From Vibrio jasicida CAIM 1864 = LMG 25398 (GTDB lineage: Bacteria; Pseudomonadota; Gammaproteobacteria; Enterobacterales; Vibrionaceae): a stretch of 34,802 nt of DNA. Within the stretch, counting starts at the first letter, position 1. Every line of letters starts with the position of its first letter. The translations under genes and the position numbers were made by a program. The DNA lies in assembly GCF_000400365.1 (NCBI RefSeq), contig NZ_BAOG01000152.1:1-34802 (forward strand), given 5' to 3'. Positions 15,466 to 23,764 of this stretch are shown here, piece after piece. The notes beneath the pieces were generated by a model. It saw nothing but the letters and a program-made list of their open reading frames with translations, was not told where the DNA came from and ran no database searches.

Positions 15466-15780
15466 CTACATGTCGACGGATTCAAGCACAGTGACTTTAA
15501 CCGAGTCTTGCTCGATCAACTCAAACACTTTTGGACGAATGTTGCTAATCCACCAATCATTGTAAGTGTCCGCATAAAGTCTCTGACGATCGGCTTCGCT
15601 ATCAAATTCTCGTAACCACACAAAATAATCGTGCCCATCTTCACCCGTGTGAACATAGGTGCTTAGGACATGCATGCCTTTGGAGCGTTGGTAGGGCAGC
15701 AACTCGTCTTTCATCCACGTTAACCATTGCTCTGTTTTGCCTGTTTTGATTTTGTATTGGCGTAATTCTGTTACTTTCAC
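15466..15780 (-). CDS. NIPSNAP-like small protein on the opposite strand
   Basis: A 104-residue protein of the NIPSNAP / dimeric alpha-beta barrel type, recognised from the opening VTELRQYKIKTGKTEQWLTW, the LLPYQRSKGMHVLSTYV strand, HDYFVWLREFDSEADRQRLY and NDWWISNIRP. NIPSNAP proteins have no settled enzymatic function; the fold is shared with antibiotic biosynthesis monooxygenases and EthD-like proteins. The likely start is GTG at 15780, with GAGG about 8 nt upstream on the minus strand; a TTG at 15804 would add eight residues. It is the only minus-strand gene of the window, lies convergent with fliJ (36 bp between them) and divergent from fliK, and has no evident link to motility. The function is unknown. 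Confidence 0.85.
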   Translation of the reverse strand: MKVTELRQYKIKTGKTEQWLTWMKDELLPYQRSKGMHVLSTYVHTGEDGHDYFVWLREFDSEADRQRLYADTYNDWWISNIRPKVFELIEQDSVKVTVLESVDM

Positions 15781-15898
15781 AGTCGGTCCTCGTCGGTTGA
15801 GCAAGGTTACTGTTTACGCCTTGAAAGCGTTTGAGTCAAATTCATCGAACTAAGCCGTTTCTTCTAAGGTTGATCTTGATTCCATCATTCAATCGGGC

Positions 15899-15945
15899 CT
15901 GACGAGCGTCAGAAAACTCACGTTATGCGTTGGCGTGATTTTTGC
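15899..15945 (+). promoter_or_regulatory. Sigma-54 promoter of the fliK operon with upstream dyad
   Basis: TGGCGT (15931-15936), spacer GATTT, TTGC (15942-15945): GG-N10-GC with a full TTGC -12 element. The start would be near 15957, about 88 nt before the fliK ATG. Nineteen bases upstream of the -24 element lies a perfect dyad CTGACG-AG-CGTCAG (15899-15912), a candidate activator site. This promoter lets fliKLMNOPQR-flhB be read independently of fliE-fliJ, which is needed because the NIPSNAP gene interrupts the strand. I see no further feature in the 264-bp gap between the NIPSNAP start and fliK. Confidence 0.85.
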
Positions 15946-16044
15946 AATTCTATTTGCCAAACGGGTTCTCCAATCACCTAATTTTGCCATGCAAGGCAAT
16001 CCGGCAGCGGAATGACTCACGCTGGCGATAACGAGAGTGTCTAT

Positions 16045-18051
16045 ATGAATGTGAATTTGTCGAATGTTTCTGCAACCAGTAAGTCATCGGTTTCCGATGC
16101 GTCTTCAAAAGTTGATGCAGAAAACCCTGAAAGCAAAGGTTTTTTTGAAACCTTAGCTGGGGTATTTACGGATTCACAAAAAGCAGAAAAGGCAATCGCG
16201 AAGTCTGACACGCCAGAAGCATCAACAGAAATTGAAAGCGAAAGCCTGAAAGTGGCCGCGACAGGCTCCGAAGGTGAGAGCCAAGAAAAAGTCACAACAG
16301 AAGGTGAGAAGACCACGCCAGCCGAATCGACCGATGCGTTGTTGATTCAAGGCGAGACAAAGGCAACAAGCGATCAAGATAGTAAAGCGGCGCCTGCAGA
16401 CTCTGATGTTGACACTGTTGGGGTAAATTCATCGGTTTCACAGAGCGGTAGTGAAGTCCCTGTTAATACAAAATTTGATTCTGGCCACGCAGGGCATACG
16501 TCCGTGGTGGCGAGTGAGACTCAAAAGAACATATCCGATACCCAAGTACAGAGTGATAACGTAAAGAGTGCGATGGGAGAAGGTCAACAGTTGCTTGGTC
16601 GAATTGAACAAGCAAACCAAGCGCTAAAAACTAATGAGTCTTTAGTTGATAGCGGCAAAGCATTGCCACCAGAGGCAGCATTTGCAGCAAAGTCAATGAT
16701 GACAGTGGATGGTAAGCCGTTATCACCAGAGCAAAAGATCGAACTAGCAGCGTCAAATACGTTACCGCAAGGTGAGATTACCGTGTCGAAACAAGGTGAA
16801 ACGGTGACTTTGGATGCCGACGGTAAACCAATTGGCCCACACCCTAAGACAGAAGCACAAATTGATTGGAATTCACCGAACACTCAAGCCATGCATGCAG
16901 AAGCAACCGTAAACGCGACGACGCAAGCCGCGGTTAACGGCCAAGTTGTCACACAAGGTGCGCAGCCGGTTATTGGATCTGAGGCGTCTCAAAAGACCTT
17001 GTCAGCCGACGCTGAAACGATTGACGTAAAACGCATCTCTATCGATGAACTACACGTCATCGATACAAAGTTAGCGCAAGGAAAGCCGCTTTCTAAGCAA
17101 GAGAACGATATCATTGAAGGGCTAAAAACGGGCGAACTTATTGCGGATATTCCAGAGCAAGAGTTGGCTCAGTTTGTTGCCTTACCGAGTGATGTAAAAG
17201 TCGCAATGGCAGAACATCAAGCAGCTCAACACAATTCTAGAACGGTTGCTTCAACGGTGACCGCTCAGCAAGCGCATCAACTTGCCGCACAGGAACTAAA
17301 GCATACGACCGCACAAGTGAACGCTCAAACTGCAGCTACGCCAAATGTCGATAAAGCTGCAATGTCTGTGATGCCAGAGGCACTAGCGGCTTCAACGATG
17401 AATCCTGTGAATCAAGCAGCATCGAGTGCTGAATTGAGTAAGAAGGTCATGAATGCTGGCCTTGCTGCTGGCGCATTAAAAGGTGCTGCGAATAAGCAAG
17501 ATAAACCGGAACCACAACCTAGTTTAGCGGGACAAATTCAAGCGGCAGCAGGTCAACAAGGTGTGACAGCTCAGCAACAAACAAGAGTGGATGCCGCTCA
17601 GCAAGCTCAGTTGCCGTTGCAACTAACCAAAGAGCTGGCGAATGATCAAGTCGCTGAGAAAGTGCAAATGATGATGTCGAAGAACTTAAAGAACCTCGAT
17701 ATCCGTCTTGACCCACCAGAACTTGGTCGTATGCAAATCCGCATGACAATGAACAACGATCTTGCCAACGTTCATTTTACGGTAGCAAACCCACAAGCAC
17801 GCGACTTGATTGAACAAACACTGCCTCGTCTAAGAGAAATGTTGGCGCAGCAAGGCATGCAACTGGCGGATTCTTCAGTGCAACAACAAAGCAGTGGTCA
17901 GCAGCAAGGTGGCTATGCTAATGCGGATCAAAATGGTCAAAGCGGACAAGGTCGTGGATTTTCTGGCCAGTCAGATGAAAACTTTGATGCCGACGTGAAT
18001 CTTGATTTGAATGTGGCCTCAAAGCGTGATGGAATTAGTTTTTACGCATAA
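16045..18051 (+). CDS. fliK: Hook-length control protein FliK
   Basis: Exported molecular ruler that measures hook length and makes FlhB switch export from hook to filament subunits. The 668-residue product has a long, polar, low-complexity Ser/Ala/Gln/Glu-rich N-terminal and central region, as expected of a ruler. The FliK_C domain lies at about 530-620: NLKNLDIRLDPPELGRMQIR, VHFTVANPQARDLIEQTLPR, LREMLAQQGMQL. A Gln/Gly-rich tail follows. The start chosen is ATG 16045 (MNVNLSNVS), with GAGAG about 8 nt upstream; an in-frame ATG at 16012 lacks a properly spaced site and would add 11 residues. It is the first gene behind a sigma-54 promoter. Confidence 0.93.
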   Translation: MNVNLSNVSATSKSSVSDASSKVDAENPESKGFFETLAGVFTDSQKAEKAIAKSDTPEASTEIESESLKVAATGSEGESQEKVTTEGEKTTPAESTDALLIQGETKATSDQDSKAAPADSDVDTVGVNSSVSQSGSEVPVNTKFDSGHAGHTSVVASETQKNISDTQVQSDNVKSAMGEGQQLLGRIEQANQALKTNESLVDSGKALPPEAAFAAKSMMTVDGKPLSPEQKIELAASNTLPQGEITVSKQGETVTLDADGKPIGPHPKTEAQIDWNSPNTQAMHAEATVNATTQAAVNGQVVTQGAQPVIGSEASQKTLSADAETIDVKRISIDELHVIDTKLAQGKPLSKQENDIIEGLKTGELIADIPEQELAQFVALPSDVKVAMAEHQAAQHNSRTVASTVTAQQAHQLAAQELKHTTAQVNAQTAATPNVDKAAMSVMPEALAASTMNPVNQAASSAELSKKVMNAGLAAGALKGAANKQDKPEPQPSLAGQIQAAAGQQGVTAQQQTRVDAAQQAQLPLQLTKELANDQVAEKVQMMMSKNLKNLDIRLDPPELGRMQIRMTMNNDLANVHFTVANPQARDLIEQTLPRLREMLAQQGMQLADSSVQQQSSGQQQGGYANADQNGQSGQGRGFSGQSDENFDADVNLDLNVASKRDGISFYA

Positions 18052-18090
18052 AATAGCGGCCTAGAAAAAGCAGAACAATAAGAGACAGTA

Positions 18091-18591
18091 ATGGCAGAAG
18101 AACAGCTACAAGGTGTTGATGCACCGAAAGGAAAAGGCAAACTACTGGTCATCATCATTGCGGTAGTGGTGTTGCTTATCGGTGGTGGTGCAGCAGCCTT
18201 CTTTTTAATGGGTTCTGACGAGCCTGCGCAAGCCGCTCAAACTCAGCAAGCGCAAGCCACGACCGCTGCAGAGCCCATTGCTTACGTTAACATTGCACAA
18301 CCGTTTATTTTTAACGTGACGGGTGACCGTCGCGACAGACTGGTACAAATCAAAGCACAGCTGATGGTGCGCGGTAGTGAAAATGAGCAATTAGCTCGTT
18401 ACCACTCCCCACTAATTGAAAGCTCTTTGTTGTCGACTTTCGCATCGGCAACCGTAGAGCAGCTTCGTTCACCTACGGGTCGTGTGGAACTGCGAGATCG
18501 CGCTTCAGACGACATCAAAGCGGCATTGAACGCGGCAGTTGGTAAGCCAGTGATTGAGAAAGTACTGTTTACAGATTTTGTAATTCAATAG
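18091..18591 (+). CDS. fliL: Basal body-associated protein FliL
   Basis: Inner-membrane protein that rings the stator and supports torque and stator assembly at high load. The 166-residue product has a short cytoplasmic N-terminus, one membrane segment at about 18-40 (LLVIIIAVVVLLIGGGAAAFFLM), an Ala/Gln-rich linker and a periplasmic stomatin-like domain (PFIFNVTGDRRDRLVQIKAQLMV) ending KVLFTDFVIQ. The length is typical. It has an AAGAG ribosome-binding site and lies 39 bp after fliK and 7 bp before fliM. Confidence 0.95.
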   Translation: MAEEQLQGVDAPKGKGKLLVIIIAVVVLLIGGGAAAFFLMGSDEPAQAAQTQQAQATTAAEPIAYVNIAQPFIFNVTGDRRDRLVQIKAQLMVRGSENEQLARYHSPLIESSLLSTFASATVEQLRSPTGRVELRDRASDDIKAALNAAVGKPVIEKVLFTDFVIQ

Positions 18592-18598
18592 GTAAAAC

Positions 18599-19645
18599 GT
18601 GACCGATCTATTAAGCCAAGACGAGATTGATGCGCTCCTGCATGGGGTTGACGATGTTGATGACGTCGATGAACCCATAGATGCCGGCGACGAAAGTGCC
18701 GTCAGTTTCGATTTCTCGTCTCAAGACAGGATTGTCCGTGGTCGGATGCCGACGCTCGAACTTATCAATGAGCGCTTTGCACGACACATGCGAATCAGCC
18801 TGTTTAACATGTTGCGTAAAACCGCTGAGGTGTCGATTAACGGCGTACAGATGATGAAATTTGGTGAATACCAAAATACGCTGTACGTTCCGACCAGTTT
18901 GAATATGGTGCGTTTTCGTCCACTCAAAGGCACAGCCTTGATCACCATGGAAGCACGTTTGGTGTTTATCTTGGTTGAAAACTTCTTCGGGGGTGATGGT
19001 CGTTTCCACGCCAAAATCGAAGGCCGAGAATTCACGCCAACCGAACGTCGCATCATTCAGCTTCTGCTGAAAATTGTTTTCGAAGATTACAAAGAAGCGT
19101 GGTCGCCAGTGATGGGGGTGGAATTTGAATACCTCGATTCTGAAGTGAACCCAAGTATGGCAAACATCGTGAGTCCGACCGAAGTGATTGTCGTGAGTTC
19201 ATTCCACATCGAAGTTGATGGCGGTGGCGGTGACTTCCACGTAGTGATGCCTTACTCCATGGTTGAACCAATCCGCGAACTGCTTGATGCAGGTGTGCAG
19301 TCCGACAAGATGGAAACTGACGTTCGTTGGAGCTCTGCTTTGCGCGAAGAAATTATGGATTGCCCGGTTAACTTCCGTGTGAACTTGTTAGAGAAAGACA
19401 TCTCTCTTCGCGATTTGATGGAACTGCAGCCGGGTGATGTTATTCCGATTGAAATGCCAGAACACGCGACTATGTTCATCGAAGATTTGCCGACTTACCG
19501 TGTGAAAATGGGGCGTTCTGACGACAAGCTTGCCGTGCAAGTTTCTGAAGAAATCGAGCGTCCACACGTAGTCAAAACCGATTTAGCCTTCTTGGGTAAA
19601 GACATCATGTCTGAACTTGAGAATGACGACGATACAAACGATTAA
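18599..19645 (+). CDS. fliM: Flagellar motor switch protein FliM
   Basis: C-ring protein that binds phosphorylated CheY and reverses rotation through FliG. The 348-residue product starts with the CheY-binding peptide LLSQDEIDALLHGVDD (about 4-19), continues with a CheC-like middle domain (TLELINERFARHMRISLFNM, the GGDG segment FFGGDGRF), and ends with the SpoA/FliN-like domain (FRVNLLEKDISLRDLMELQPGDVIPI). It starts with GTG at 18599, 7 bp after fliL; the product begins exactly as in homologues, so the rare start is convincing. Confidence 0.96.
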   Translation: MTDLLSQDEIDALLHGVDDVDDVDEPIDAGDESAVSFDFSSQDRIVRGRMPTLELINERFARHMRISLFNMLRKTAEVSINGVQMMKFGEYQNTLYVPTSLNMVRFRPLKGTALITMEARLVFILVENFFGGDGRFHAKIEGREFTPTERRIIQLLLKIVFEDYKEAWSPVMGVEFEYLDSEVNPSMANIVSPTEVIVVSSFHIEVDGGGGDFHVVMPYSMVEPIRELLDAGVQSDKMETDVRWSSALREEIMDCPVNFRVNLLEKDISLRDLMELQPGDVIPIEMPEHATMFIEDLPTYRVKMGRSDDKLAVQVSEEIERPHVVKTDLAFLGKDIMSELENDDDTND

Positions 19646-19742
19646 AAATCCTTGCTAAAACAAGCCGCCAAGATGTCTCTCTCAATGTCATTGGTGACGA
19701 GACTCAAAAAGGCGTAAGCAAGGCTTAACACAGGACAGAAAA

Positions 19743-20153
19743 ATGGAACCAAGTGACGATCAAAAGCTAGCAGACGAATGGGCAGCCGCTCTTGGCGAAG
19801 ACCCGTCTGCACCTTCAATCGATGTTGATGAGATATTGGCAGCGCCACTGGAAGAGTTGAAAGATACTTCTGCTCCAATTACGGAGGACGAGCGTCGTAA
19901 ACTCGATACCATTATGGATATTCCAGTGACCATTTCGATGGAAGTGGGTCGCTCGCAAATCAGTATCCGTAACCTGCTGCAATTGAACCAAGGTTCGGTT
20001 GTGGAACTTGACCGTCTAGCTGGTGAGTCATTAGATGTATTGGTTAACGGTACTTTGATTGCTCATGGTGAAGTCGTTGTCGTCAATGACAAGTTTGGTA
20101 TTCGTCTGACCGACGTGATCAGCCAAACTGAACGCATTAAAAAGCTGCGCTAA
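19743..20153 (+). CDS. fliN: Flagellar motor switch protein FliN
   Basis: C-ring base protein that also docks the FliH-FliI export complex. The 136-residue product has an acidic, variable N-terminal 50 residues and the conserved SpoA domain at about 55-135 (IMDIPVTISMEVGRSQISIRNLL, QGSVVELDRLAGE, DVLVNGTLIAHGEVVVVNDKFGIRLTDVIS). The length is typical. It starts at ATG 19743 after ACAGGA. The 97-bp gap after fliM contains a distant inverted repeat CCTTGCT / AGCAAGG but nothing recognisable as a promoter. Confidence 0.96.
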   Translation: MEPSDDQKLADEWAAALGEDPSAPSIDVDEILAAPLEELKDTSAPITEDERRKLDTIMDIPVTISMEVGRSQISIRNLLQLNQGSVVELDRLAGESLDVLVNGTLIAHGEVVVVNDKFGIRLTDVISQTERIKKLR

Positions 20154-20154
20154 T

Positions 20155-20568
20155 ATGAGCAGTTCAATCAAAACGCGATTGAAGCAAATTACAGGAGCAC
20201 TCGGCTTAATGCTGAGTGCTCCTTATGCATTTGCAGCCGCGCCAACGAGTCTAGATTTAGCAACCACGTTAGGTTCTTTAGTGCTTGTGATTGGTGTGAT
20301 TTTATTACTGGCTTGGTTGCTAAAACGCATGCAAGTTCCAGCGATGGGGCAACAGAAAGGGCTGCGTATTGTCAGTCAGTTACCAGTCGGCACCAAAGAG
20401 CGCATTGCGGTTGTTCAGGTTGGTGAAGAACAGTTCTTGGTTGGCATTACAAGTCAATCTATCCAAACCTTGGCCAAGCTTGAAACGCCATTGAAAGAGG
20501 AAGCGTTGGCGACCAGCGCATTTGCTAGTCAATTTAGCCAACTGATAAAAAAACATGACAAAGGATAA
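20155..20568 (+). CDS. fliO: Export gate assembly protein FliO
   Basis: Membrane protein that helps the FliP pentamer assemble and is not part of the final export gate. The 137-residue product has a hydrophobic N-terminus resembling a signal segment (about 12-27, ending YAFAAAP) and a second membrane segment at about 38-58 (LGSLVLVIGVILLLAWLLKRM), then a small cytoplasmic domain with the FliO pattern LRIVSQLPVGTKERIAVVQVGEEQFLVGIT. The ATG is one base after the fliN stop and the end overlaps fliP by 14 bases. Confidence 0.93.
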   Translation: MSSSIKTRLKQITGALGLMLSAPYAFAAAPTSLDLATTLGSLVLVIGVILLLAWLLKRMQVPAMGQQKGLRIVSQLPVGTKERIAVVQVGEEQFLVGITSQSIQTLAKLETPLKEEALATSAFASQFSQLIKKHDKG

Positions 20569-21424
20569 TTCAATCCGCCTGATGTTGAGCACCTTTATGT
20601 TGCTAATTGGCGTGCTGTTTTCTTCGCTTTCTTTTGCACAAGCAGAGGAATCATCATTGCCTGCCAATCTAGCGCAGGGCGACAGTGTGACGGTTAAGGC
20701 AATGGAGGGTGAGTCAGGCTCAAGCCGCAGTATGTCGGTGGGTAATGGTGGCGGTATTCCTGCCTTTACCATGACGACCAACGCCGACGGCAGTGAAGAC
20801 TATTCAGTGACGTTACAGATTCTTGCCTTAATGACCATGCTTGGCTTCTTGCCAGCGATGGTGATTTTGATGACGTCGTTTACCCGTATTGTGGTGGTGA
20901 TGTCGATTCTGCGACAAGCCATGGGTCTACAACAAACGCCTTCTAACCAAGTCATCATCGGTATCGCGCTCTTCCTGACTTTCTTTATCATGTCGCCTGT
21001 CTTGAATGAGATTAACGATCAAGCGGTTCAACCCTATTTGAATGAGCAAGTGACGGCTCGTGAAGCCTTCGACGCTGCACAAGCGCCGATGAAAGCTTTT
21101 ATGCTCAAACAAACTCGCATCAAAGATTTGGAAACCTTCGTGACCATGTCAGGTGAAGAAGTGACCAACCCAGAAGATGTCTCGATGGCGGTCTTGATCC
21201 CAGCTTTCATTACCTCTGAACTTAAGACGGCATTCCAGATCGGCTTTATGCTGTTCTTACCGTTTTTGATCATCGACCTGGTTGTTGCTTCTGTTTTGAT
21301 GGCAATGGGTATGATGATGCTATCGCCAATGATCGTATCGCTGCCATTTAAGCTGATGCTGTTTGTACTGGTGGATGGGTGGAACTTGATATTGTCGACA
21401 CTTGCCGGCAGTTTTGCCCTTTAG
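20555..21424 (+). CDS. fliP: Flagellar export gate protein FliP
   Basis: Core of the FliPQR export channel. The 289-residue product has an N-terminal signal peptide (hydrophobic LMLSTFMLLIGVLFSSLSFA, cut likely after AQA near 29), a short periplasmic segment, and four membrane helices. Family motifs include LQILALMTMLGFLPAMVILM, SFTRIVVVMSILRQAMGLQQ, FLTFFIMSPV, and LIPAFITSELKTAFQIGFML. The start overlaps the end of fliO by 14 bases; an internal ATG at 20582 would still leave a signal peptide, so the exact start is not certain. Confidence 0.95.
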   Translation: MTKDNSIRLMLSTFMLLIGVLFSSLSFAQAEESSLPANLAQGDSVTVKAMEGESGSSRSMSVGNGGGIPAFTMTTNADGSEDYSVTLQILALMTMLGFLPAMVILMTSFTRIVVVMSILRQAMGLQQTPSNQVIIGIALFLTFFIMSPVLNEINDQAVQPYLNEQVTAREAFDAAQAPMKAFMLKQTRIKDLETFVTMSGEEVTNPEDVSMAVLIPAFITSELKTAFQIGFMLFLPFLIIDLVVASVLMAMGMMMLSPMIVSLPFKLMLFVLVDGWNLILSTLAGSFAL

Positions 21425-21452
21425 ATTGGCCACAGAGAGAAGAGGGTAAGAC

Positions 21453-21722
21453 ATGACTCCAGAAATGTTTGTCGAGCTTTTCCGTGAGGCACTTTGGATG
21501 GTGCTGATCATGGTGTGTGCCATCATTATCCCCAGCTTGCTGATTGGTCTAGTCGTGGCGATTTTCCAAGCGGCAACCTCCATCAACGAACAGACGCTGA
21601 GTTTCTTGCCGCGTTTGATTGTCACTTTGTTGGCTCTGATGTTGTTCGGCCACTGGATGACGCAAATGCTGATGGAATACTTCTACGGCCTGATAGAACG
21701 CTTACCACAGGTGCTCTACTAG
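21453..21722 (+). CDS. fliQ: Flagellar export gate protein FliQ
   Basis: Small export gate subunit that surrounds the FliP/FliR core. The 89-residue product has two membrane helices, about 15-40 (MVLIMVCAIIIPSLLIGLVVAIF) and 52-72 (LPRLIVTLLALMLFGHWM), joined by the conserved QAATSINEQTLSFLPR loop. The length is exactly typical. A good GAAGAGGG site precedes the ATG. It is 28 bp after fliP and 8 bp before fliR. Confidence 0.96.
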   Translation: MTPEMFVELFREALWMVLIMVCAIIIPSLLIGLVVAIFQAATSINEQTLSFLPRLIVTLLALMLFGHWMTQMLMEYFYGLIERLPQVLY

Positions 21723-21730
21723 AGGCGCGT

Positions 21731-22513
21731 ATGGAGTATCCAACTCATATCGTCCTCGACTGGATCGCAAACTACTTCTGGCCCTATACCCGTATCTCTG
21801 CCATGTTGATGGTGATGACGGTAACCGGGGCACGCTTCGTCTCGCCTCGAATTCGCTTATACCTTGGCTTAGCGATCACCTTCGCGGTTGCGCCTGCTAT
21901 TCCCGCTGTGCCACAAGACATTGAATTGCTCTCTTTCCGTGGTTTCATGACCATCGCTGAGCAAATCATTATTGGCGTTGCCATGGGCATGGTGACTCAA
22001 TTTATGATCCAAACCTTTGTTCTGCTTGGTCAGATCCTCGGTATGCAATCGAGCTTGGGTTTTGCCTCCATGGTTGACCCTGCGAATGGGCAGAACACGC
22101 CACTGCTTGGTCAGCTCTTTATGTTCTTGGCAACTATGTTCTTCCTTGCTACCGATGGGCACTTAAAAATGCTGCAGCTGGTAGTGTTCAGTTTTAAAAC
22201 CTTGCCAATTGGTTCTGGCTCATTAGGAAGCGTCGACTTCTATGAGATGGCGAGTTGGCTAGGCATCATGTTTAAAACGGCATTGAGTATGTCTTTATCT
22301 GGCATCATCGCATTGCTTACCATCAACTTATCATTTGGTGTAATGACGCGTGCTGCACCGCAGTTGAATATTTTCTCACTCGGTTTTGCATTCGCTTTGA
22401 TGGTGGGCTTGCTGCTTTGTTGGTACATTCTGGCGGGTTTATACAGCCATTATGAATTGTTCTGGGCTGTGGGTGAGGAGCAGATTTGTAACCTCATTCG
22501 CTTGAATTGCTAG
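21731..22513 (+). CDS. fliR: Flagellar export gate protein FliR
   Basis: Export gate subunit that forms the helical channel with FliP and contacts FlhB. The 260-residue product has about six hydrophobic segments and family motifs such as VSPRIRLYLGLAITFAVAPA, GFMTIAEQIIIGVAMGMVTQ, GFASMVDPANGQNTPLLGQL and ATDGHLKML. The start chosen is ATG 21731 behind AGAGG (21721-21725), giving the normal length; the frame is open further upstream, but that stretch overlaps fliQ and has no family likeness. Confidence 0.96.
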   Translation: MEYPTHIVLDWIANYFWPYTRISAMLMVMTVTGARFVSPRIRLYLGLAITFAVAPAIPAVPQDIELLSFRGFMTIAEQIIIGVAMGMVTQFMIQTFVLLGQILGMQSSLGFASMVDPANGQNTPLLGQLFMFLATMFFLATDGHLKMLQLVVFSFKTLPIGSGSLGSVDFYEMASWLGIMFKTALSMSLSGIIALLTINLSFGVMTRAAPQLNIFSLGFAFALMVGLLLCWYILAGLYSHYELFWAVGEEQICNLIRLNC

Positions 22514-22522
22514 GAGGCTGGA

Positions 22523-23653
22523 TTGGCAGAGTCAGACGGTCAAGAACGCACCGAAGAAGCCACCCCCCGACGGTTACAACAAGCCAGAGAGAAGGGGCAA
22601 GTTGCTCGATCTAAAGAGCTCGCATCCGCCTCTGTGCTGATTGTGGGCGCGATCGCCTTAATGTGGTTTGGTGATGCTTTAGCACGTTCACTGTTTTCTA
22701 TCATGAGCCGTTTATTTGATCTCAAGCGAGAAGAGATCTTTGATACTGCAAAGTTGTTTGATATTGCGTTTGGCGCGATGACAGATTTGCTGTTTCCACT
22801 GTTTTTGATTCTCATCACCTTGTTTGTTGCTGCCATGATTGGAGCCGCAGGGGTCGGGGGCATCAGTTTTTCTGCTGAAGCGGCAATGCCAAAACTGTCC
22901 AAAATGAACCCGCTTAGCGGTTTAAAACGTATGGTTGGTATGCAGAGTTGGGTGGAGCTTATCAAGTCCATCCTGAAAGTCGCACTTGTTACGGGGATGG
23001 CAATATACCTCATTCAAGCCTCACAAGCGGACTTGATTCAACTCAGTATGGATGTGTATCCGCAAAACATCTTCCATGCTTTGGATATCCTACTCAACTT
23101 CATTTTGCTTATCAGTTGTTCGTTGTTAATTGTGGTCGCGATCGATATTCCCTTTCAGATCTGGCAGCATGCCGATCAACTTAAGATGACCAAACAAGAG
23201 ATTAAAGACGAATACAAGGAGACCGAAGGCAAGCCAGAGGTAAAAGGGCGTATTCGCATGTTGCAAAGGGAAGCCGCACAGCGTCGAATGATGGCGGATG
23301 TCCCGCAAGCGGACGTTATCATTACCAACCCTGAGCACTTTTCGGTAGCACTGCGCTATAAGCAGAAAACGGACCGTGCGCCTGTGGTGATTGCCAAAGG
23401 TACTGACCACATGGCGATGAAAATCCGAGAAGTGGCGCGTGAACATGACATTACCATTGTACCCGCTCCACCACTGGCGCGTGCGCTTTATCACACCACC
23501 GAATTAGAACAAGAAATACCCGACGGACTGTTTACTGCCGTTGCACAAGTTCTCGCATTTGTGTTCCAGCTTAAGCAATATCGTAAACGTGGCGGTCAGC
23601 GACCTAAGATCCAAGATTACGATTTGCCAATCCCATCGGAACATCGCCACTAA
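22523..23653 (+). CDS. flhB: Export switch protein FlhB
   Basis: Export gate protein whose self-cleaving cytoplasmic domain controls the switch from hook to filament substrates. The 376-residue product opens with the family signature ERTEEATPRRLQQAREKGQV, has four membrane helices (about 35-50, 85-110, 145-165, 185-210) and a cytoplasmic domain with the cleavage loop at 269-272. That loop reads Asn-Pro-Glu-His instead of the usual NPTH; Asn269 and Pro270, which form the scissile bond, are kept and even share the Salmonella numbering. It starts with TTG at 22523, 5 nt after an excellent GGAGG (22513-22517), so the rare start is well supported. It is the last gene of the fliK-flhB unit. Confidence 0.96.
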   Translation: MAESDGQERTEEATPRRLQQAREKGQVARSKELASASVLIVGAIALMWFGDALARSLFSIMSRLFDLKREEIFDTAKLFDIAFGAMTDLLFPLFLILITLFVAAMIGAAGVGGISFSAEAAMPKLSKMNPLSGLKRMVGMQSWVELIKSILKVALVTGMAIYLIQASQADLIQLSMDVYPQNIFHALDILLNFILLISCSLLIVVAIDIPFQIWQHADQLKMTKQEIKDEYKETEGKPEVKGRIRMLQREAAQRRMMADVPQADVIITNPEHFSVALRYKQKTDRAPVVIAKGTDHMAMKIREVAREHDITIVPAPPLARALYHTTELEQEIPDGLFTAVAQVLAFVFQLKQYRKRGGQRPKIQDYDLPIPSEHRH

Positions 23654-23749
23654 TGAAAATAATTGCATGGGTGAAGTAGACAAAAATTCGCATTAGATCA
23701 AAGGATTGTGATTTCTTTGAGCGATTAGTCATTATTTTGGCGTTAATCA

Positions 23750-23764
23750 TGGTACACACATTGC
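23750..23764 (+). promoter_or_regulatory. Sigma-54 promoter of the flhA operon
   Basis: TGGTAC (23750-23755), spacer ACACA, TTGC (23761-23764), with GG-N10-GC spacing. The start would be near 23776, giving a leader of about 117 nt. A small dyad CCTAAA-CT-TTTAGG (23791-23804) lies just downstream of the start and is a candidate activator or operator site. The remainder of the 239-bp gap between flhB and flhA shows no terminator and nothing else I can name. The promoter probably drives flhA-flhF-flhG-fliA and possibly the che genes beyond. Confidence 0.87.

Noticed and set aside
19650..19723. Inverted repeat CCTTGCT / AGCAAGG in the fliM-fliN gap
   Set aside because: Only 7 bp with a 60-nt loop; too weak to support a structure.
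21494..21730. Longer fliR with 79 extra N-terminal residues
   Set aside because: The extra stretch is the out-of-frame reading of fliQ; ATG 21731 with AGAGG gives the usual 260-residue FliR.
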